This document shows, piece after piece, positions 22,201 through 32,128 of a stretch of 64,000 bases of DNA. The DNA is taken from assembly GCA_022059125.1 (NCBI GenBank), contig JAEUWY010000023.1, positions 2,232,001-2,296,000 of the forward strand. Reading direction: 5' to 3'. A program made the position numbers and the translations under genes. Each line of letters starts with the position of its first letter. Position 1 is the stretch's first letter. Below the pieces are notes generated by a model. The model saw only the letters and a program-made list of their open reading frames with translations. It was not told where the DNA came from and made no database searches. The stretch is from Corynespora cassiicola (taxonomy: Eukaryota > Ascomycota > Dothideomycetes > Pleosporales > Corynesporascaceae).

Positions 22201-23012
22201 ATGTCAAACCTGTGGTCCGGGCGATCGACGTGCCCAAGGATCTTGAATCTTTGAGGATGAAAATCCGCACCACGCTGGCACGTGGCAAATTGCATTCTGG
22301 AACCAAGGACGGCCAAGTCAACAAAGATGATGGACATGTGGTTTGGAAGACCAAGAAGGAGAGCACCATTCGCCTCCCGGTCCGCAAACGCTATGCCTCT
22401 CCACTGATAGTCGAGTTTCGAAAGGACGCCACATTGTCAGATCGCACACCTGCATTCTGTGTTCTCTGGCTAAAAGATATCCCCGACAACGAGGAGCAGA
22501 CTATTCGACTGCCCATATGGAAGGGCAACTTTGGGCGTGCACAGCACAATGTTCTCCCAGAATATGGCGACAAGGTCGGCGAGATCGAACTCACCATGAC
22601 ATTCTGGGCTGGCCTCTCCGGGTACCACAATGGCCTTGCCAAGAAAGATAGCCATCTCCAGAACGTCATGGAAGTGCTCGACACTTGCCATGACAACGAT
22701 GAGATGGACTGGGACGATGGAACCAGTTCCTCGTCCGATTCTGATTCCGACTCCAAATTCCTGCCCTCCATGATCTCCCGCAGGACTGATTCGAGCTTGG
22801 GCTCTGACGGCAAGCGCGGTACCATCGATCAGGTCAAGGATTACAAACAGAATGCCAAGCATCTGCACCGAAGGAACAGGGGACTAATGCAGTGGAAGGG
22901 TCCAAGGACGTTGGCATGGATGAAGCATGTTGCACAGAGGGGCGAGAGTAAGGTGGAAGGCATTTTCAAACATAGCGAGAGGGGCTCGGCGGGCATCGAG
23001 ACGGAGGCCTAG
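19227..23012 (+). CDS. Mug190-like SMP/C2-domain membrane protein
   Basis: Exons 19227-20685, 20739-21625 and 21678-23012 give 1226 aa. Residues 1 to about 230 are charged and disordered. Two hydrophobic segments (about 234-255 and 272-292) form a hairpin-like anchor. An SMP-type lipid-binding region begins near residue 320 (ESAQWLNSLLASIWPLINPDLF). A first C2 domain lies at about 584-700 (ADPYVSVGWAKFGKPLWSTRV, WDSDRTTADDDLGRIELDL). A second begins near residue 802 (GILSIQIHQITGLEL). The tail has an acidic/serine stretch and ends Lys/Arg-rich. The order membrane anchor, SMP, C2, C2 matches S. pombe Mug190 and relates to tricalbins, which tether ER to plasma membrane and move lipids. Meiotic regulation in fission yeast need not apply here. 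Start: the first ATG in frame, just before MSGVDDIDTS. Confidence 0.88.
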
Positions 23013-23879
23013 GCAATTCTATAGCGCTTCAAGGCGGAGTTTGGGGTTTTGGCGATACGCAGGGCATACCCACTATGGCGTCTGTTGTAAATTACTGCCT
23101 AGGTTTAGTCTGTAATGAGCATAGCCTCAAAACGAATGCGTGCAACATGAGCTTTGCTTGTTGGGATTTTCATAGACGCGCAGAGTGGTCGCATGAGTGC
23201 GGTTATGGCCATCAGCACACATGCAGCGCATGCAGGGATAGTGCTGACAGCCGGATTCGGTCGTTGGTGTCAATTCCTACATACTACACACGCTCCCTCT
23301 GTTATATGTTGTCGGGAGAAACGACCCCTGGCTACATAACCCTCTTGCTCTCGCGGTCCCAACGACGGCCGGATTCCCCGCGTTAGAGGCAAACCTCTCC
23401 AGCCAATCATGCGCCCACGATGGTAACACAGACACACTGGCCCTCGCGACGCCGAGACATAAGGGTCTGCTCCCCTCCCAATGGCCCTTTCAGGAAATAC
23501 ATAGGAGCGTTTAACCGCAGTAGCGGCAGTCCAGCCAAGTTGCGGCGTAGCGATGGCACGATTTGATTGACGTTAATGGTGTAGCGCCTTGCTCGGAGGT
23601 CGACCCTGCCGGGCCGTGCCAAACCCAAACGTCATGACGGGAGCGTAGTTCGGCCTTTCTTTTCCCACCCAAGATGTCTGTGCTTCCGACGGCTGTGACG
23701 GCCAGTCGCTCTTGCCCAAGCCTACCATTCACGTTTCGTTCGGAGCGGGCTGTCGCGGCTTCAGATAGCGCTGGCGCACTGTCACTTCTGCACTACGCAG
23801 CATACATAGCCGATGAACTGACCGGACACTGCTTTTCACATCGCACACCAAGGCACCTGAGATCTGGCCGGAGCTCAGA
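23013..23879. other. Intergenic, 867 bp
   Basis: Between two tandem + strand genes. Open frames on both strands are short and without family features. Confidence 0.5.
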
Positions 23880-25754
23880 ATGGTGGAAATCCCGTACACG
23901 GTTTGGGCGCTGCTGCCGGTAGTCGCATGGCTGCTCTACTCTCAGCTCCGGCGGTGGCGGTTTGGTGCATTCGCGCACATCCCCCATGTCTTCCCGCCCT
24001 ATCTACTGTTTGGAAACGTCCCTCACATCGCATCGGGAATCAAGAAACTTGGAGACGCAAGACGCCACCCTGGTATGCCTGCCTGCTCGGTGTTGGATGG
24101 CGCTGCTGACGTTGTTTCTAGATTATGTGTTTGACGATATGTGGAGGTCCAAAGGGCATCCCGAGATTGTGTTTCTGGACCTCCGCCCGGTGAATTGGGG
24201 CATGTCCATCATAGCCTCCAACGAGGTTGCGGAACAAATTACAAGGACGTCCAAGATGTATCCCATTAGTGTTACAAAGTCGCCTACCATGGGGGCTTTG
24301 CTACCGCTGATAGGCAAGAGATCAATCTTTGTTGCAGAGGTATGTGCCGCCATCAAGAAAACTCTAACCTCTTCCTGCGGTTTCCGTGCACTGCAACGGA
24401 TCTTCTCAATCTAGAGCCTGCCACTGATCAGAGCACAGGAAGCGACGTGGAAGGTCCTCCGGAAACAATTCAATCAGGGATTTGCACCTCAACACCTTCT
24501 CACTCTGCTACCCAGAATCGTTGACAAGACCTCTACATTCATGTCCAAGCTTGATTCGCTTGCAAAATCTGGAGCCGAGTTCGACATGGAACCGCTGTGT
24601 ACCAACGTAACCTTCGACATCATCGGCGACATCATCACCAACCTAGACTTTAGAGCACAAGATGAAGACGGCGGCGGAGATATTGTGAAACATTTCCGCA
24701 CGTTACTGTCGACCTATGCTGACTCGGGAAACGTGGGGGTTTCGCTCAATATTCCCAAGAGGATTCAGCGATTCATCTCCAGTCGAAAGGCCGACGTGGC
24801 GATCAAAAAATGCATCCAGGAAAAGTTTGACGAGATCAAAGAGGCCCAAAAGACGGAAACGAAGGCAACAAAAGATCGATCGGTTCTCGCGCTCTCGCTC
24901 AAGGACACTGAGGTTTTGACACCGGAGATTCTCCAGGTCACAGCGGATCAAGTCAAGTCATTCCTTTTCGCCGGACATGACACCACATCATCATTGCTAC
25001 AGTGGTTATTTTATGCGCTATCAGTCCACCCCAGATGCCTCGCCGCCATTCGCGCGGAACACGATGCTGTCTTTGGTGACCAGGATCCGCGCGAAGTTAT
25101 GCTGGCAAAGCCTGACGAAAGCATGAAGGCCCTTTCCTACACTTCGGCCTGTATCAAGGAAGCCCTTCGTCTCTGGCCACCTGCTGGTTCCGCACGCATG
25201 GCCGCCCCTGGGAAGGGATTCACGGTCAAACTGGAGAATGGAGACTCGGTGTGCCTTGATGGCACGATCTTGTATCTCTGCCCAAGCTTGATCCAGCGAG
25301 ATCCCAAAGTGTATGGAGATACGGCTGACGACTTTGTGCCTGAGCGATGGCTGGGAGACATCGACACAAGCGCAATGTCCAAAGATGAAGAGGGCAATCA
25401 GCGAGGCGCAAGCAATATTCCGATCAGCGCCTGGAGGCCATTTGAGAGGGGTCCTCGGAACTGCATCGGCCAGGAATTAGCAAACCTCGAGGCTCGGGTC
25501 ATCATTGCTTGTGTGATGAGAAGATATGACTTTATCAAGGTTGGTGCAGGAGAGGTGGCATTGGACGAGAAGGATCAGCCGATTCTAGGCGAAAAGGGAA
25601 GATATAAACTAAAGTCTGAACTGTTCAATGTAAGCCCCCCCACCCCCGCCCTTTGCTTCACTGTGAATGGGTTGCTAAGATTTGCCAGTCGATGATCATC
25701 ACATCAAAGCCGTTCGACAAGACCCGAATGAAGGTCAAATTGAGAAGCAAATGA
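23880..25754 (+). CDS. Cytochrome P450 monooxygenase
   Basis: Exons 23880-24072, 24122-24339, 24415-25629 and 25689-25754 give 563 aa, within the fungal P450 range. An N-terminal anchor (TVWALLPVVAWLLYSQL) points to the ER membrane. All core motifs are intact: the I-helix AGHDTT near residue 323, ExxR (EALR) at 386, the PERW motif near 446, and the heme loop FERGPRNCIGQ with ligand Cys487. The short last exon restores a typical end (SMIITSKPFDKTRMKVKLR). The enzyme inserts oxygen into an organic substrate using electrons from a P450 reductase. The heme-loop style recalls P450s of fungal secondary metabolism such as StcS-like enzymes, but no polyketide synthase or other pathway enzyme lies nearby. 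The substrate is unknown. Confidence 0.93.
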
Positions 25755-26265
25755 GTACGGGCATCTGCACGTTTGGGTAGAATGGCTTCAGGCCAGCGAA
25801 GGCCAAGACATCATCATGACTTCATGAGTCTTGCAGTCAGTCACCGAACGGGTTCAGCTCCGGATGGAAGACTATGCTAGGGAGTTGAAATCTAGGTATT
25901 TTTGTACCAATCTTGAATAGCGTAGCGACATGTGTCAACAGAATAACAATGCTCTTACCAATTTGTTGCTGAAGGCTGTGCGGAATTGCGATCATTTTGA
26001 GTCATGATCGGTGACCGGGGTGTTGGAAGTCCCGAGTGATGAATAATACCCTGGCACAGCTGTCTGTGCATTGTTCCTACGGACGAAACATACGGGCTGA
26101 AGCTGTATATAATATTTCGACTTGAGAAGTACTACAATAGACATCATATCAAGCTCATCAGCCTACATATGGACTAAAACAGGCAAAGTAATACGCGCCA
26201 CAGCTGTTACCGTGAGCAAACCAATCATCAGCAAGTGCACAGACAGCACGCAATCCGGAGGCACA
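25755..26265. other. Intergenic, 511 bp, with TATA-like element
   Basis: A TATATAATATT stretch near 26105-26115 lies about 155 bp before the next ATG and could be a TATA box. The frame upstream of that ATG is open but lacks an ATG. Confidence 0.45.
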
Positions 26266-27462
26266 ATGACCACCACCTCCACGAACGACCACACATCCGG
26301 GGCCGCGCCACAGGCCCTGAACCAGGTATCGGCCGAAGAAACCCAGACGGCCGTCTCCCTCCTGAGCAAAACCCTCGACCGACTGCGCTTCTCGCGCCGC
26401 CGCCCCAATGCGCCGCACGCGCGACTCCCGCGAACCTCGCAGGCCCGCCTCGATGCCTCCCTGACCGAGACGCCGCTCAACGCAGACACGCTGAGCCAGT
26501 CGGACGTTTCGTCTGCAGAAGAGAAGGGGAAGACGGTGCTGTACCTCGCATATGGCTCCAACATGTGCGAAGAAACGTTCCGCGGCGCGCGCGGCATAAA
26601 GCCCATCTCGCAGGTCAACGTGCTGGTCCCCTCGCTGAGACTCACCTTCGACCTGCCCGGCGTGCCCTACACGGAGCCCTGCTTCGCAAACACGGCCGTG
26701 CGCAGGACCGCCGACGCGCCCGACTCGTACGCGTCCTCGTCCTCGGTCGGGTCCGCAGACTACCACAAGGACCGGTGGCACAAGGGCCTCGTGGGCTGCG
26801 TGTACGAAGTCACACCCTCCGACTACGCGCACATCATCGCGACCGAGGGCGGCGGCTCCGCATACCAGGACATACTCGTCGACTGCCACGTCCTGCCCGC
26901 GTCCGACACGGTGCCCGCCACGCCCTCGGGCCCCGCCTTCAAAGCCCACACCCTCTTCGCGCCCTACGTGGACCCCGCGTCCCCCCCGCGCGATCCCGAC
27001 ACGGCGCCCTCGGACCGCGCTTCGCGCCCGGACCCTAGCTATGCGCAGCCGTCGGCGCGGTACTTGAAGTTGCTCGTCGATGGGGCGGCAGAGCTGGAAC
27101 TGCCCGGCGAGTATAGGGAGTATCTGGGGCAGATCCGGGCGTATACGATTACGAATGCGAAGCAGCGGGTTGGCAGGGCCATATTCTTGGCGGTATGGGT
27201 GCCGTTGATTATGTTTATCTTTTCGCTGGGAGAGAAGTTCAAGGATGAGAAGGGGAAGGCGCCCAAGTGGTTGGCCAAGATGAGTGCGGCTGTGTTTCAG
27301 GGCATGTGGACGAGCTATGATGCCGTATTTAAGAGGTTGTTTGGGGATGGCGAGAGGACTGAGGGGCTGGATGATGAGGAGGATGAGGGGGAGGAGAAGG
27401 GGAGGGGTGGGTGGTTTGATGGGTGGTGGGGGCGGGAGAAGGGTGCTGTGCGGTTGGAATAG
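26266..27462 (+). CDS. Gamma-glutamylcyclotransferase-fold protein with C-terminal membrane segment
   Basis: Single exon, 398 aa from the first in-frame ATG. Residues 1 to about 90 are disordered. The GGCT/AIG2-like fold begins with the substrate-loop motif YLAYGSNM at residues 93-100. It continues through PSLRLTFDLPGVPY and GLVGCVYEVTPSDYAHIIATEGGG, where the glutamate is the likely catalytic acid. It ends near YREYLGQIRAYTI. A hydrophobic segment (AIFLAVWVPLIMFIFSLG, about residues 303-320) and a cytosolic acidic/basic tail follow. GGCT-fold enzymes release 5-oxoproline from gamma-glutamyl amines or peptides, for example in glutathione turnover. Fungal membrane-anchored versions of this kind have no firm substrate. 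Codon use is very GC-rich in the middle third. Confidence 0.82.
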   Translation: MTTTSTNDHTSGAAPQALNQVSAEETQTAVSLLSKTLDRLRFSRRRPNAPHARLPRTSQARLDASLTETPLNADTLSQSDVSSAEEKGKTVLYLAYGSNMCEETFRGARGIKPISQVNVLVPSLRLTFDLPGVPYTEPCFANTAVRRTADAPDSYASSSSVGSADYHKDRWHKGLVGCVYEVTPSDYAHIIATEGGGSAYQDILVDCHVLPASDTVPATPSGPAFKAHTLFAPYVDPASPPRDPDTAPSDRASRPDPSYAQPSARYLKLLVDGAAELELPGEYREYLGQIRAYTITNAKQRVGRAIFLAVWVPLIMFIFSLGEKFKDEKGKAPKWLAKMSAAVFQGMWTSYDAVFKRLFGDGERTEGLDDEEDEGEEKGRGGWFDGWWGREKGAVRLE

Positions 27463-27836
27463 ACCATATAGACATGGAAGTGTCATGAAATACCCTTGTA
27501 GTGTGGTAAAAAATAATAGGAATGTTCTCAATCTCTGCTGTCCCTGCTAACCTTGGAAGTTTGTGAAGTTGCAATATGGTAGTGCAAACTATGAACTTTG
27601 GAATGTCGTTGACCAAGCTCTGGCATAGAATATGAAAGGACGAACGGCTATTTTGAGCCACATAATACCTCTCTTCTTCTCAGCGACAGGAAATAGCTGG
27701 GTAGGTAGGTGCGTTAAGCCCTGCCCGCGAGTTGCTGCGCTGGTGCTGCACGTGACGCCACTGCTGCCTCCAGCGTTTGTGCCTCCCCAACCACACTTTT
27801 TACTTTTACCCGCATAGTCACACTTTGTGATTAGGG
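27463..27836. other. Intergenic, 374 bp
   Basis: Between the GGCT-fold gene and the first U6 snRNA gene. Nothing recognised apart from the TATA element at its end. Confidence 0.5.
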
Positions 27837-27848
27837 TATATATATTAT
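27837..27848 (+). promoter_or_regulatory. TATA box of U6 snRNA copy 1
   Basis: TATATATATTAT lies about 30 bp before the predicted 5' end of U6 copy 1, the usual position for a U6 RNA polymerase III promoter. Confidence 0.65.
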
Positions 27849-27866
27849 TTAAAAAGGCCTTACTAT

Positions 27867-27972
27867 TGTAGGTTCGCCCTACATTTGGTCATTTGAAAAT
27901 ATACAGAGAAGATTAGCATGGCCCCTGCACCAAGGATGACACGCTCAATCAAAGAGTGGCAATCATTTTTTT
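27867..27972 (+). ncRNA. U6 spliceosomal snRNA, copy 1
   Basis: The conserved U6 core is present: ATACAGAGAAGATTAGCATG with the ACAGAGA box and AGC triad, followed by GCCCCTGCACCAAGGATGACACG for the internal stem-loop. The 5' end forms a hairpin TGTAGG-TTCGC-CCTACA. TTTGGTCATTTGAAA matches the region before the ACAGAGA box in fungal U6. The gene ends in a run of seven T, the polymerase III stop. U6 forms the catalytic centre of the spliceosome with U2. The exact 5' end is inferred from the hairpin and TATA spacing. Confidence 0.93.
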
Positions 27973-28558
27973 GCAAATTTTTTTGGATGGTGGTGGGGTT
28001 CGAGTATGTGTGTGGCCATCCCTTTCTTCTGTTATTTTCCAAGTTTTTTTTCCTTTTCTGGTTGAGGCTGCAGTGTTTCTCTCCCTAAGAAACCGCTTAG
28101 ATTTGTTCTAATGCGAATACATCATCTAAGAGTGTTCGCCCTTGCGAGCAGACTCACACCTAGAAGCCCATTTATTGATATTAAATGACTTTATTTACAG
28201 ATATGTATACTATGGACTAAGGTAAAAGGCCTGTAAGAGCTCATCTTTATGCTGAACGAGACTTTCTTGAATCTAGTTGTGCTGCGAATTCTGATACTAT
28301 AGTGTTGCTAGTCGCCCGATACATGCAGATGCGGTAGCTCCTAGTGATTGTTATAAATTCAGTATATTAATCCAATATTTTGTGTATGTCTGCTCAGCTG
28401 CGGCAGCAATTTCTCCCCTCCAAGCGCTCTTTCCCCCCAAAGTGAGCTGCACGTGCCGCACCTTCTGCCTTGGGTGTTTTGCCCCCCCCCCCCCCCCCCT
28501 CAGCGTCGCCCAAGCTCAAACAGTGACCCATGATATGACCCCCTCTGTCAGTATAGAT
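27973..28558. other. Spacer between the two U6 genes, 586 bp
   Basis: AT-rich. GGTTCGAGTAT at 27997-28007 resembles a polymerase III B box (GGTTCGANTCC). A run of about 17 C lies at 28483-28499. No similarity to the U6 genes and no ORF of note. Confidence 0.5.
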
Positions 28559-28567
28559 CTATATATA
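28559..28567 (+). promoter_or_regulatory. TATA box of U6 snRNA copy 2
   Basis: CTATATATA lies about 29 bp before the predicted U6 start, as for copy 1. Confidence 0.6.
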
Positions 28568-28586
28568 CTTCTTCAATAGCCTAATC

Positions 28587-28688
28587 TTTGCCTTCGGGCA
28601 TCTGGTCATTTGAAAATATACAGAGAAGATTAGCATGGCCCCTGCACTAAGGATGACACGCTCAATCAAAGAGAAGCACCTATTTTTT
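28587..28688 (+). ncRNA. U6 spliceosomal snRNA, copy 2
   Basis: The core from GGTCATTTGAAAATATACAG through GATGACACGCTCAATCAAAGAG is nearly identical to copy 1; the ACAGAGA box and AGC triad are intact. The 5' hairpin is TGCC-TTCG-GGCA. It differs from copy 1 in sequence but keeps the stem and the TTCG loop. CACTAAGG replaces CACCAAGG in the internal stem-loop region. The gene ends in six T. Its 3' end (GAGAAGCACC) matches common fungal U6 better than that of copy 1 (GAGTGGCAATC), so this may be the standard copy. Confidence 0.94.
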
Positions 28689-29223
28689 GTAGTTTTTGGA
28701 AGCCTACTTGGGACGATGGGGCAACAGCTGTTTCCATTTCCCTATTGTCTTTTTGCAGGTGTGGGTGAGGGTCTGTTTGGGGGCGTGTGGCTGCCCTCCA
28801 CCACTTCACATTAGAAAACCGGCCAATCAGTCGCCTCGAAAGGTACACAGCACCGTTAATACAGCCTTTTCAATCATCATGTTCGTTCGAGAACATCGCT
28901 CAATAGCTTAGTTCATTTGATTCTAGACACTGGTAAAGCGCGGCGCTAAGCGACACTGAATCACGATTCCTCTGTGCCATCTCCATAGCTCGCGATTTTA
29001 ACACCAAATAAACAAACAAAATCTGTAGATGTATTGCCCTGGAAATTACAACACTCGATGAAACATGTTGGAAAATCGCATATCGCACTCTACATCCACA
29101 TTCCAGTCTCTCACTAGGCTCCATACTAGCCGTTCATCCCCAATTCCCCGCTTCCCCAAACACTATACCGTCACCACTTTCTGGAAAACCAACATACCAT
29201 CTCTAACCTCCATATTCGTGATC
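28689..29223. other. Intergenic, 535 bp
   Basis: 3' flank of U6 copy 2 and of the convergent MARVEL gene. A weak B-box-like GTTCGAGAAC lies near 28885. Nothing else seen. Confidence 0.45.
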
Positions 29224-30290
29224 CTACACATCCACATATCCCCCATAGCCCCCCTGCCTGTGCGGCTCCGCAGGATACGGAGGATCAGTCGCCTGCCCAC
29301 CCACCCCACCCCCAACCCCACCTCCAATCGCCTCAGAAGCTGTATTTCCTCCCAAACCAGCAGTATTCGGAACCACCTGCTGCGATTGTGCGGGCAAATT
29401 CTCCCTTCTATGATGCGCGTGCGTATGCGGCGGAGGAAGCGGGACATCCCCCACCGGCCTCGAAAAAGCGGGTGCAGTTCCCGCCCCATTTCCCGTTTCG
29501 GCAGCCGTTGGATCGGTCGAATTGTGCGGTATTACGGGGATTACGCCGGAGGGCTTGCCGGCTTCGCGGCTGTGGTACAAGTGTACGGACAGAATTGTCG
29601 TGCAGAGGAAGAGGAAGCTGTCTTTGGCGTTAGAGGGTACATTGCACATGTATGCCTGGGGGAGGTTTACAATTCGAGGGTGGAAAAAGCAGTAACTGCT
29701 TCTCCGGTTCGCCATGCGTGGCGGCACTTTGTACATCCGCGGAATAGGGGTTCTGCGAGAGCGTCGTCGCTTCCGTAGGCGCTGTAGTTGTCTTGATAGC
29801 TCGCGAGAGCTGAGAAGGCGGCGAGCCAGAATAGTGTAGCGATGGTTTCGAGAAGCAGAGCGATGCGAGGGTCGTAGATTTTGTCTTGAATATCATGGAG
29901 CGGAGTGACTAGCGGGAGGATTGGAATCATAGTGAAGACACTGATGACGATGGTTGCGATAAGAGCAGGGCGGATCTAGAAGATGCAATTACTAAGTAGC
30001 TCGGGATGATTTAAAAAAAAATAAGATCTCGGAAGCTTCTCCATTAGTGGGTATGTCACTGGACATCCGAGTATGCGGCAAACCGTGGTGCGTTCCCGGA
30101 CCTGGAAGTTGCCGGATATTGATTAATCAGGAGAAAAGACACTTACCGGACCGCCCTGGTGGACGGAGAGAGCATACGATGTCAAAACAAGAATCAAGAA
30201 CGCAAATAATAATTGAAAAGCTCGGAAGATCAGAGAGTAGCGCTGGGTAGGGACAGCGCCGCCAGCGGGCAAGTGTACGCTGAAAGGCAT
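29224..30290 (-). CDS. MARVEL-domain four-helix membrane protein
   Basis: Exons on the - strand: 30290-30147, 29975-29671 and 29617-29224, giving 280 aa. The first intron is 171 bp. The second is 53 bp and has a CTAAC branch site. Four hydrophobic segments are seen: LLFAFLILVLTSYALSV, ALIATIVISVFTMIPILPLV, ALLLETIATLFWLAAFSALA, and FFLFLCTTILSVHLY, which forms only after splicing. A Cys/Trp loop (GCTKCRHAW) lies between helices 3 and 4. The tail is Gly/Pro/His-rich and cytosolic, ending GGYGGYVDV. This matches small MARVEL proteins of ascomycetes (Nce102/eisosome relatives and others), which sit in plasma-membrane domains. Longer + strand frames over the same DNA are shadows. The exact role is unknown. 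Confidence 0.82.
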
Positions 30291-30709
30291 TGTTGCGATT
30301 GTTACCTCCTAGAAGCTAAGAATTGTGTACTGACGATTTGTATTAAAACTATCACGAAAAAAACAACTCGTTTTGAGACAAAGACGATTTGCCGAGAAAC
30401 GCATGCAGTAGAGCGCCGTACACGAGGAATGCGTGGGCCTGTTTCGGTAATGATAACAAAGAGCTGTGCCACACTTGAGCATGGATTTGGATATGTATGA
30501 TGACTGGGGATTAATTGGAGATAACATTTGGTGTTCACCTTTATATAGAGCGAGAGCTTCTGGTAAACCAAGACAAAATCACTTCTGGGGTTCAGGTGCT
30601 GAAACACTATTCCTTGCCATCACAAGGTGTCAGCTGAGTCTAGTCTCACCGAAAATCGACAGTGACTTACAATTGCTTAATCACCCGGCGCAAACTGTCG
30701 CCCTTCGCT
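30291..30709. other. Intergenic, 419 bp
   Basis: Promoter of the MARVEL gene and 3' flank of the SDR gene, both - strand. Nothing else seen. Confidence 0.45.
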
Positions 30710-31690
30710 CTACCATTCAATAATCTTCCAAGAGTGTTCCTCCTCGAAACCCAACATATTTCGTATCTTTTCATTACTTACGGGCGCCTCTCTCTTTCCC
30801 ATTTTCCTTGTGAAAGGCGTATTTGGGCACACCTTCCTTAAGAAGGCTTCAGAAGACTCTTCTTCCTCGTTGGTGATTTCGTTGTTGACTGCATTGAATA
30901 CCTGAAAGCCCAATCCATTCTTGTTCAACGCCAGATGGCACATGTTCCCCAAGTCTCTGGCATCCGTGTACGACCATGCATGTGGCTTCCATTTCTCGGG
31001 CTGCTGAATATATGCCAGGAATTTGGCATTGAAATTTTCAGGCTCGATGACCGCACCGATGCGTAAGCAGTAAATGTCTACCCCTGGGAACCGACGAGCA
31101 AAACTATCGGCAACGCGCTCCATGCAGAGCTTGCTGGTGGCGTAGACATCCATAGGGTGGGTCGGTGTGTCCTCGGTGAGCGGGAACGAGGGATAGTCGA
31201 TATCGCCCTCGGCATACGTAACGCCATAGGTAGTAATACTGGATGCCAATATGATCTTCTTGATGCCGAGCTTACACGCTGCTTCAATGACGTTGTACGA
31301 GCCCATGGTGTTTATCCGAAAGACTTCATTATCGGGTATCCGCATTGGCTGGGGAATGCCTGCTCTGGTCAATTACTGCAATGAGACGGTAGATCCAATA
31401 TTGTGAGCCAGCGGGGACGTGCCTGCAAAATGTATTACTGCATCTGGGGTCTGGATTGGCTCGAGAAAGGGCTCGGAGATTTGAAAGTGACACGACAAGG
31501 CATTGAAGGCTTGTGCCCCGTCTGTGAGATCGGCCTTTAGAGTGTGTACATTTGGATTGTCGAGCGGAGTGACATCGACATTCAGAATTCTATGGCCATA
31601 TTCAAGCAGTTTCGCGATAACCCCGCGACCAGCAACTCCTGAGCCGCCGGTGAAGACGATGCGCTTCCCGGGCGCATTTTGGGAAGTCAT
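30710..31690 (-). CDS. Extended short-chain dehydrogenase/NAD-dependent epimerase family protein
   Basis: Exons 31690-31423 and 31359-30710 give 305 aa if the intron is GC-AG (31422-31360, donor AG/GCACGT). This joins VIHFA to GIPQPMRIPDNEVF, which fits the family alignment. A GT-AG alternative (donor GTCCCC four bases downstream, acceptor GACCAG) also keeps the frame but changes the junction to HFAGTAGIP. The Rossmann nucleotide site is TGGSGVAGRG (residues 14-23). Catalytic Y162 and K166 lie in MDVYATSK. Other family marks are NTMGSYNVIEAA and LRIGAVIEPENF, then YTDARDLGNMCHLAL. Enzymes of this group oxidise, reduce or epimerise sugars or similar substrates with NAD(P). The substrate here is not evident. 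Confidence 0.86.
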
Positions 31691-32128
31691 GGTAGGGGAG
31701 AGGAATCAAGGGACAAACGAGCTTCCAGGGACCAGTAAAAATTTGGAGGAGTGTCGGAGAAGTGCGTACTTACTCGTCAACTTTTGTTCCAGGTGGAGCT
31801 TCCCCGCACAAGCTAGCTACTCATTCAGTTGGTCGGCCCTTCTACAATTGGCTTAGACAGATTAACCGCACACGTGGGGTTGGTTGGGAAGCGCAGTGCT
31901 TGACGGGCCTGACATATTTCGTGTATACTCCCTAACCATGTAGCGGAAGCTTAGCAAACGCGCAAGAGCTACAAGTGTTTCAATAAGGTTTAGCCAAATG
32001 GCATACACATTTTTTCGAAAGGAAGCCCCTGCCGACAAATAGTACATTCATGTCTATCATTCAGCCTGCCAGCTCGAAGCTGTATGCCGGGAGTAAAGCC
32101 TGTCCTCACCACTCCAAATCATGAATGT
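31691..32128. other. Intergenic, 438 bp
   Basis: Promoter of the SDR gene and 3' flank of the beta7 proteasome gene. No other feature seen. Confidence 0.45.

Noticed and set aside
26158..27531. 457-codon - strand ORF antisense to the GGCT-fold gene
   Set aside because: GC-rich shadow. The + strand frame has the YLAYGSNM motif and family structure; the - strand one is Arg/Gly/Pro noise.
28883..28895. GTTCGAGAAC as a tRNA T-arm or B box
   Set aside because: No acceptor stem or A box at the right distance for a tRNA. As a B box for U6 copy 2 the match is weak.
29065..29778. 237-codon + strand ORF over the MARVEL gene
   Set aside because: Antisense shadow. The - strand exons splice into a four-helix MARVEL protein.
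23880..31690. Secondary-metabolite cluster around the P450, GGCT-fold, MARVEL and SDR genes
   Set aside because: No polyketide synthase, peptide synthetase, terpene synthase or pathway regulator lies among them, and U6 snRNA genes interrupt the run.
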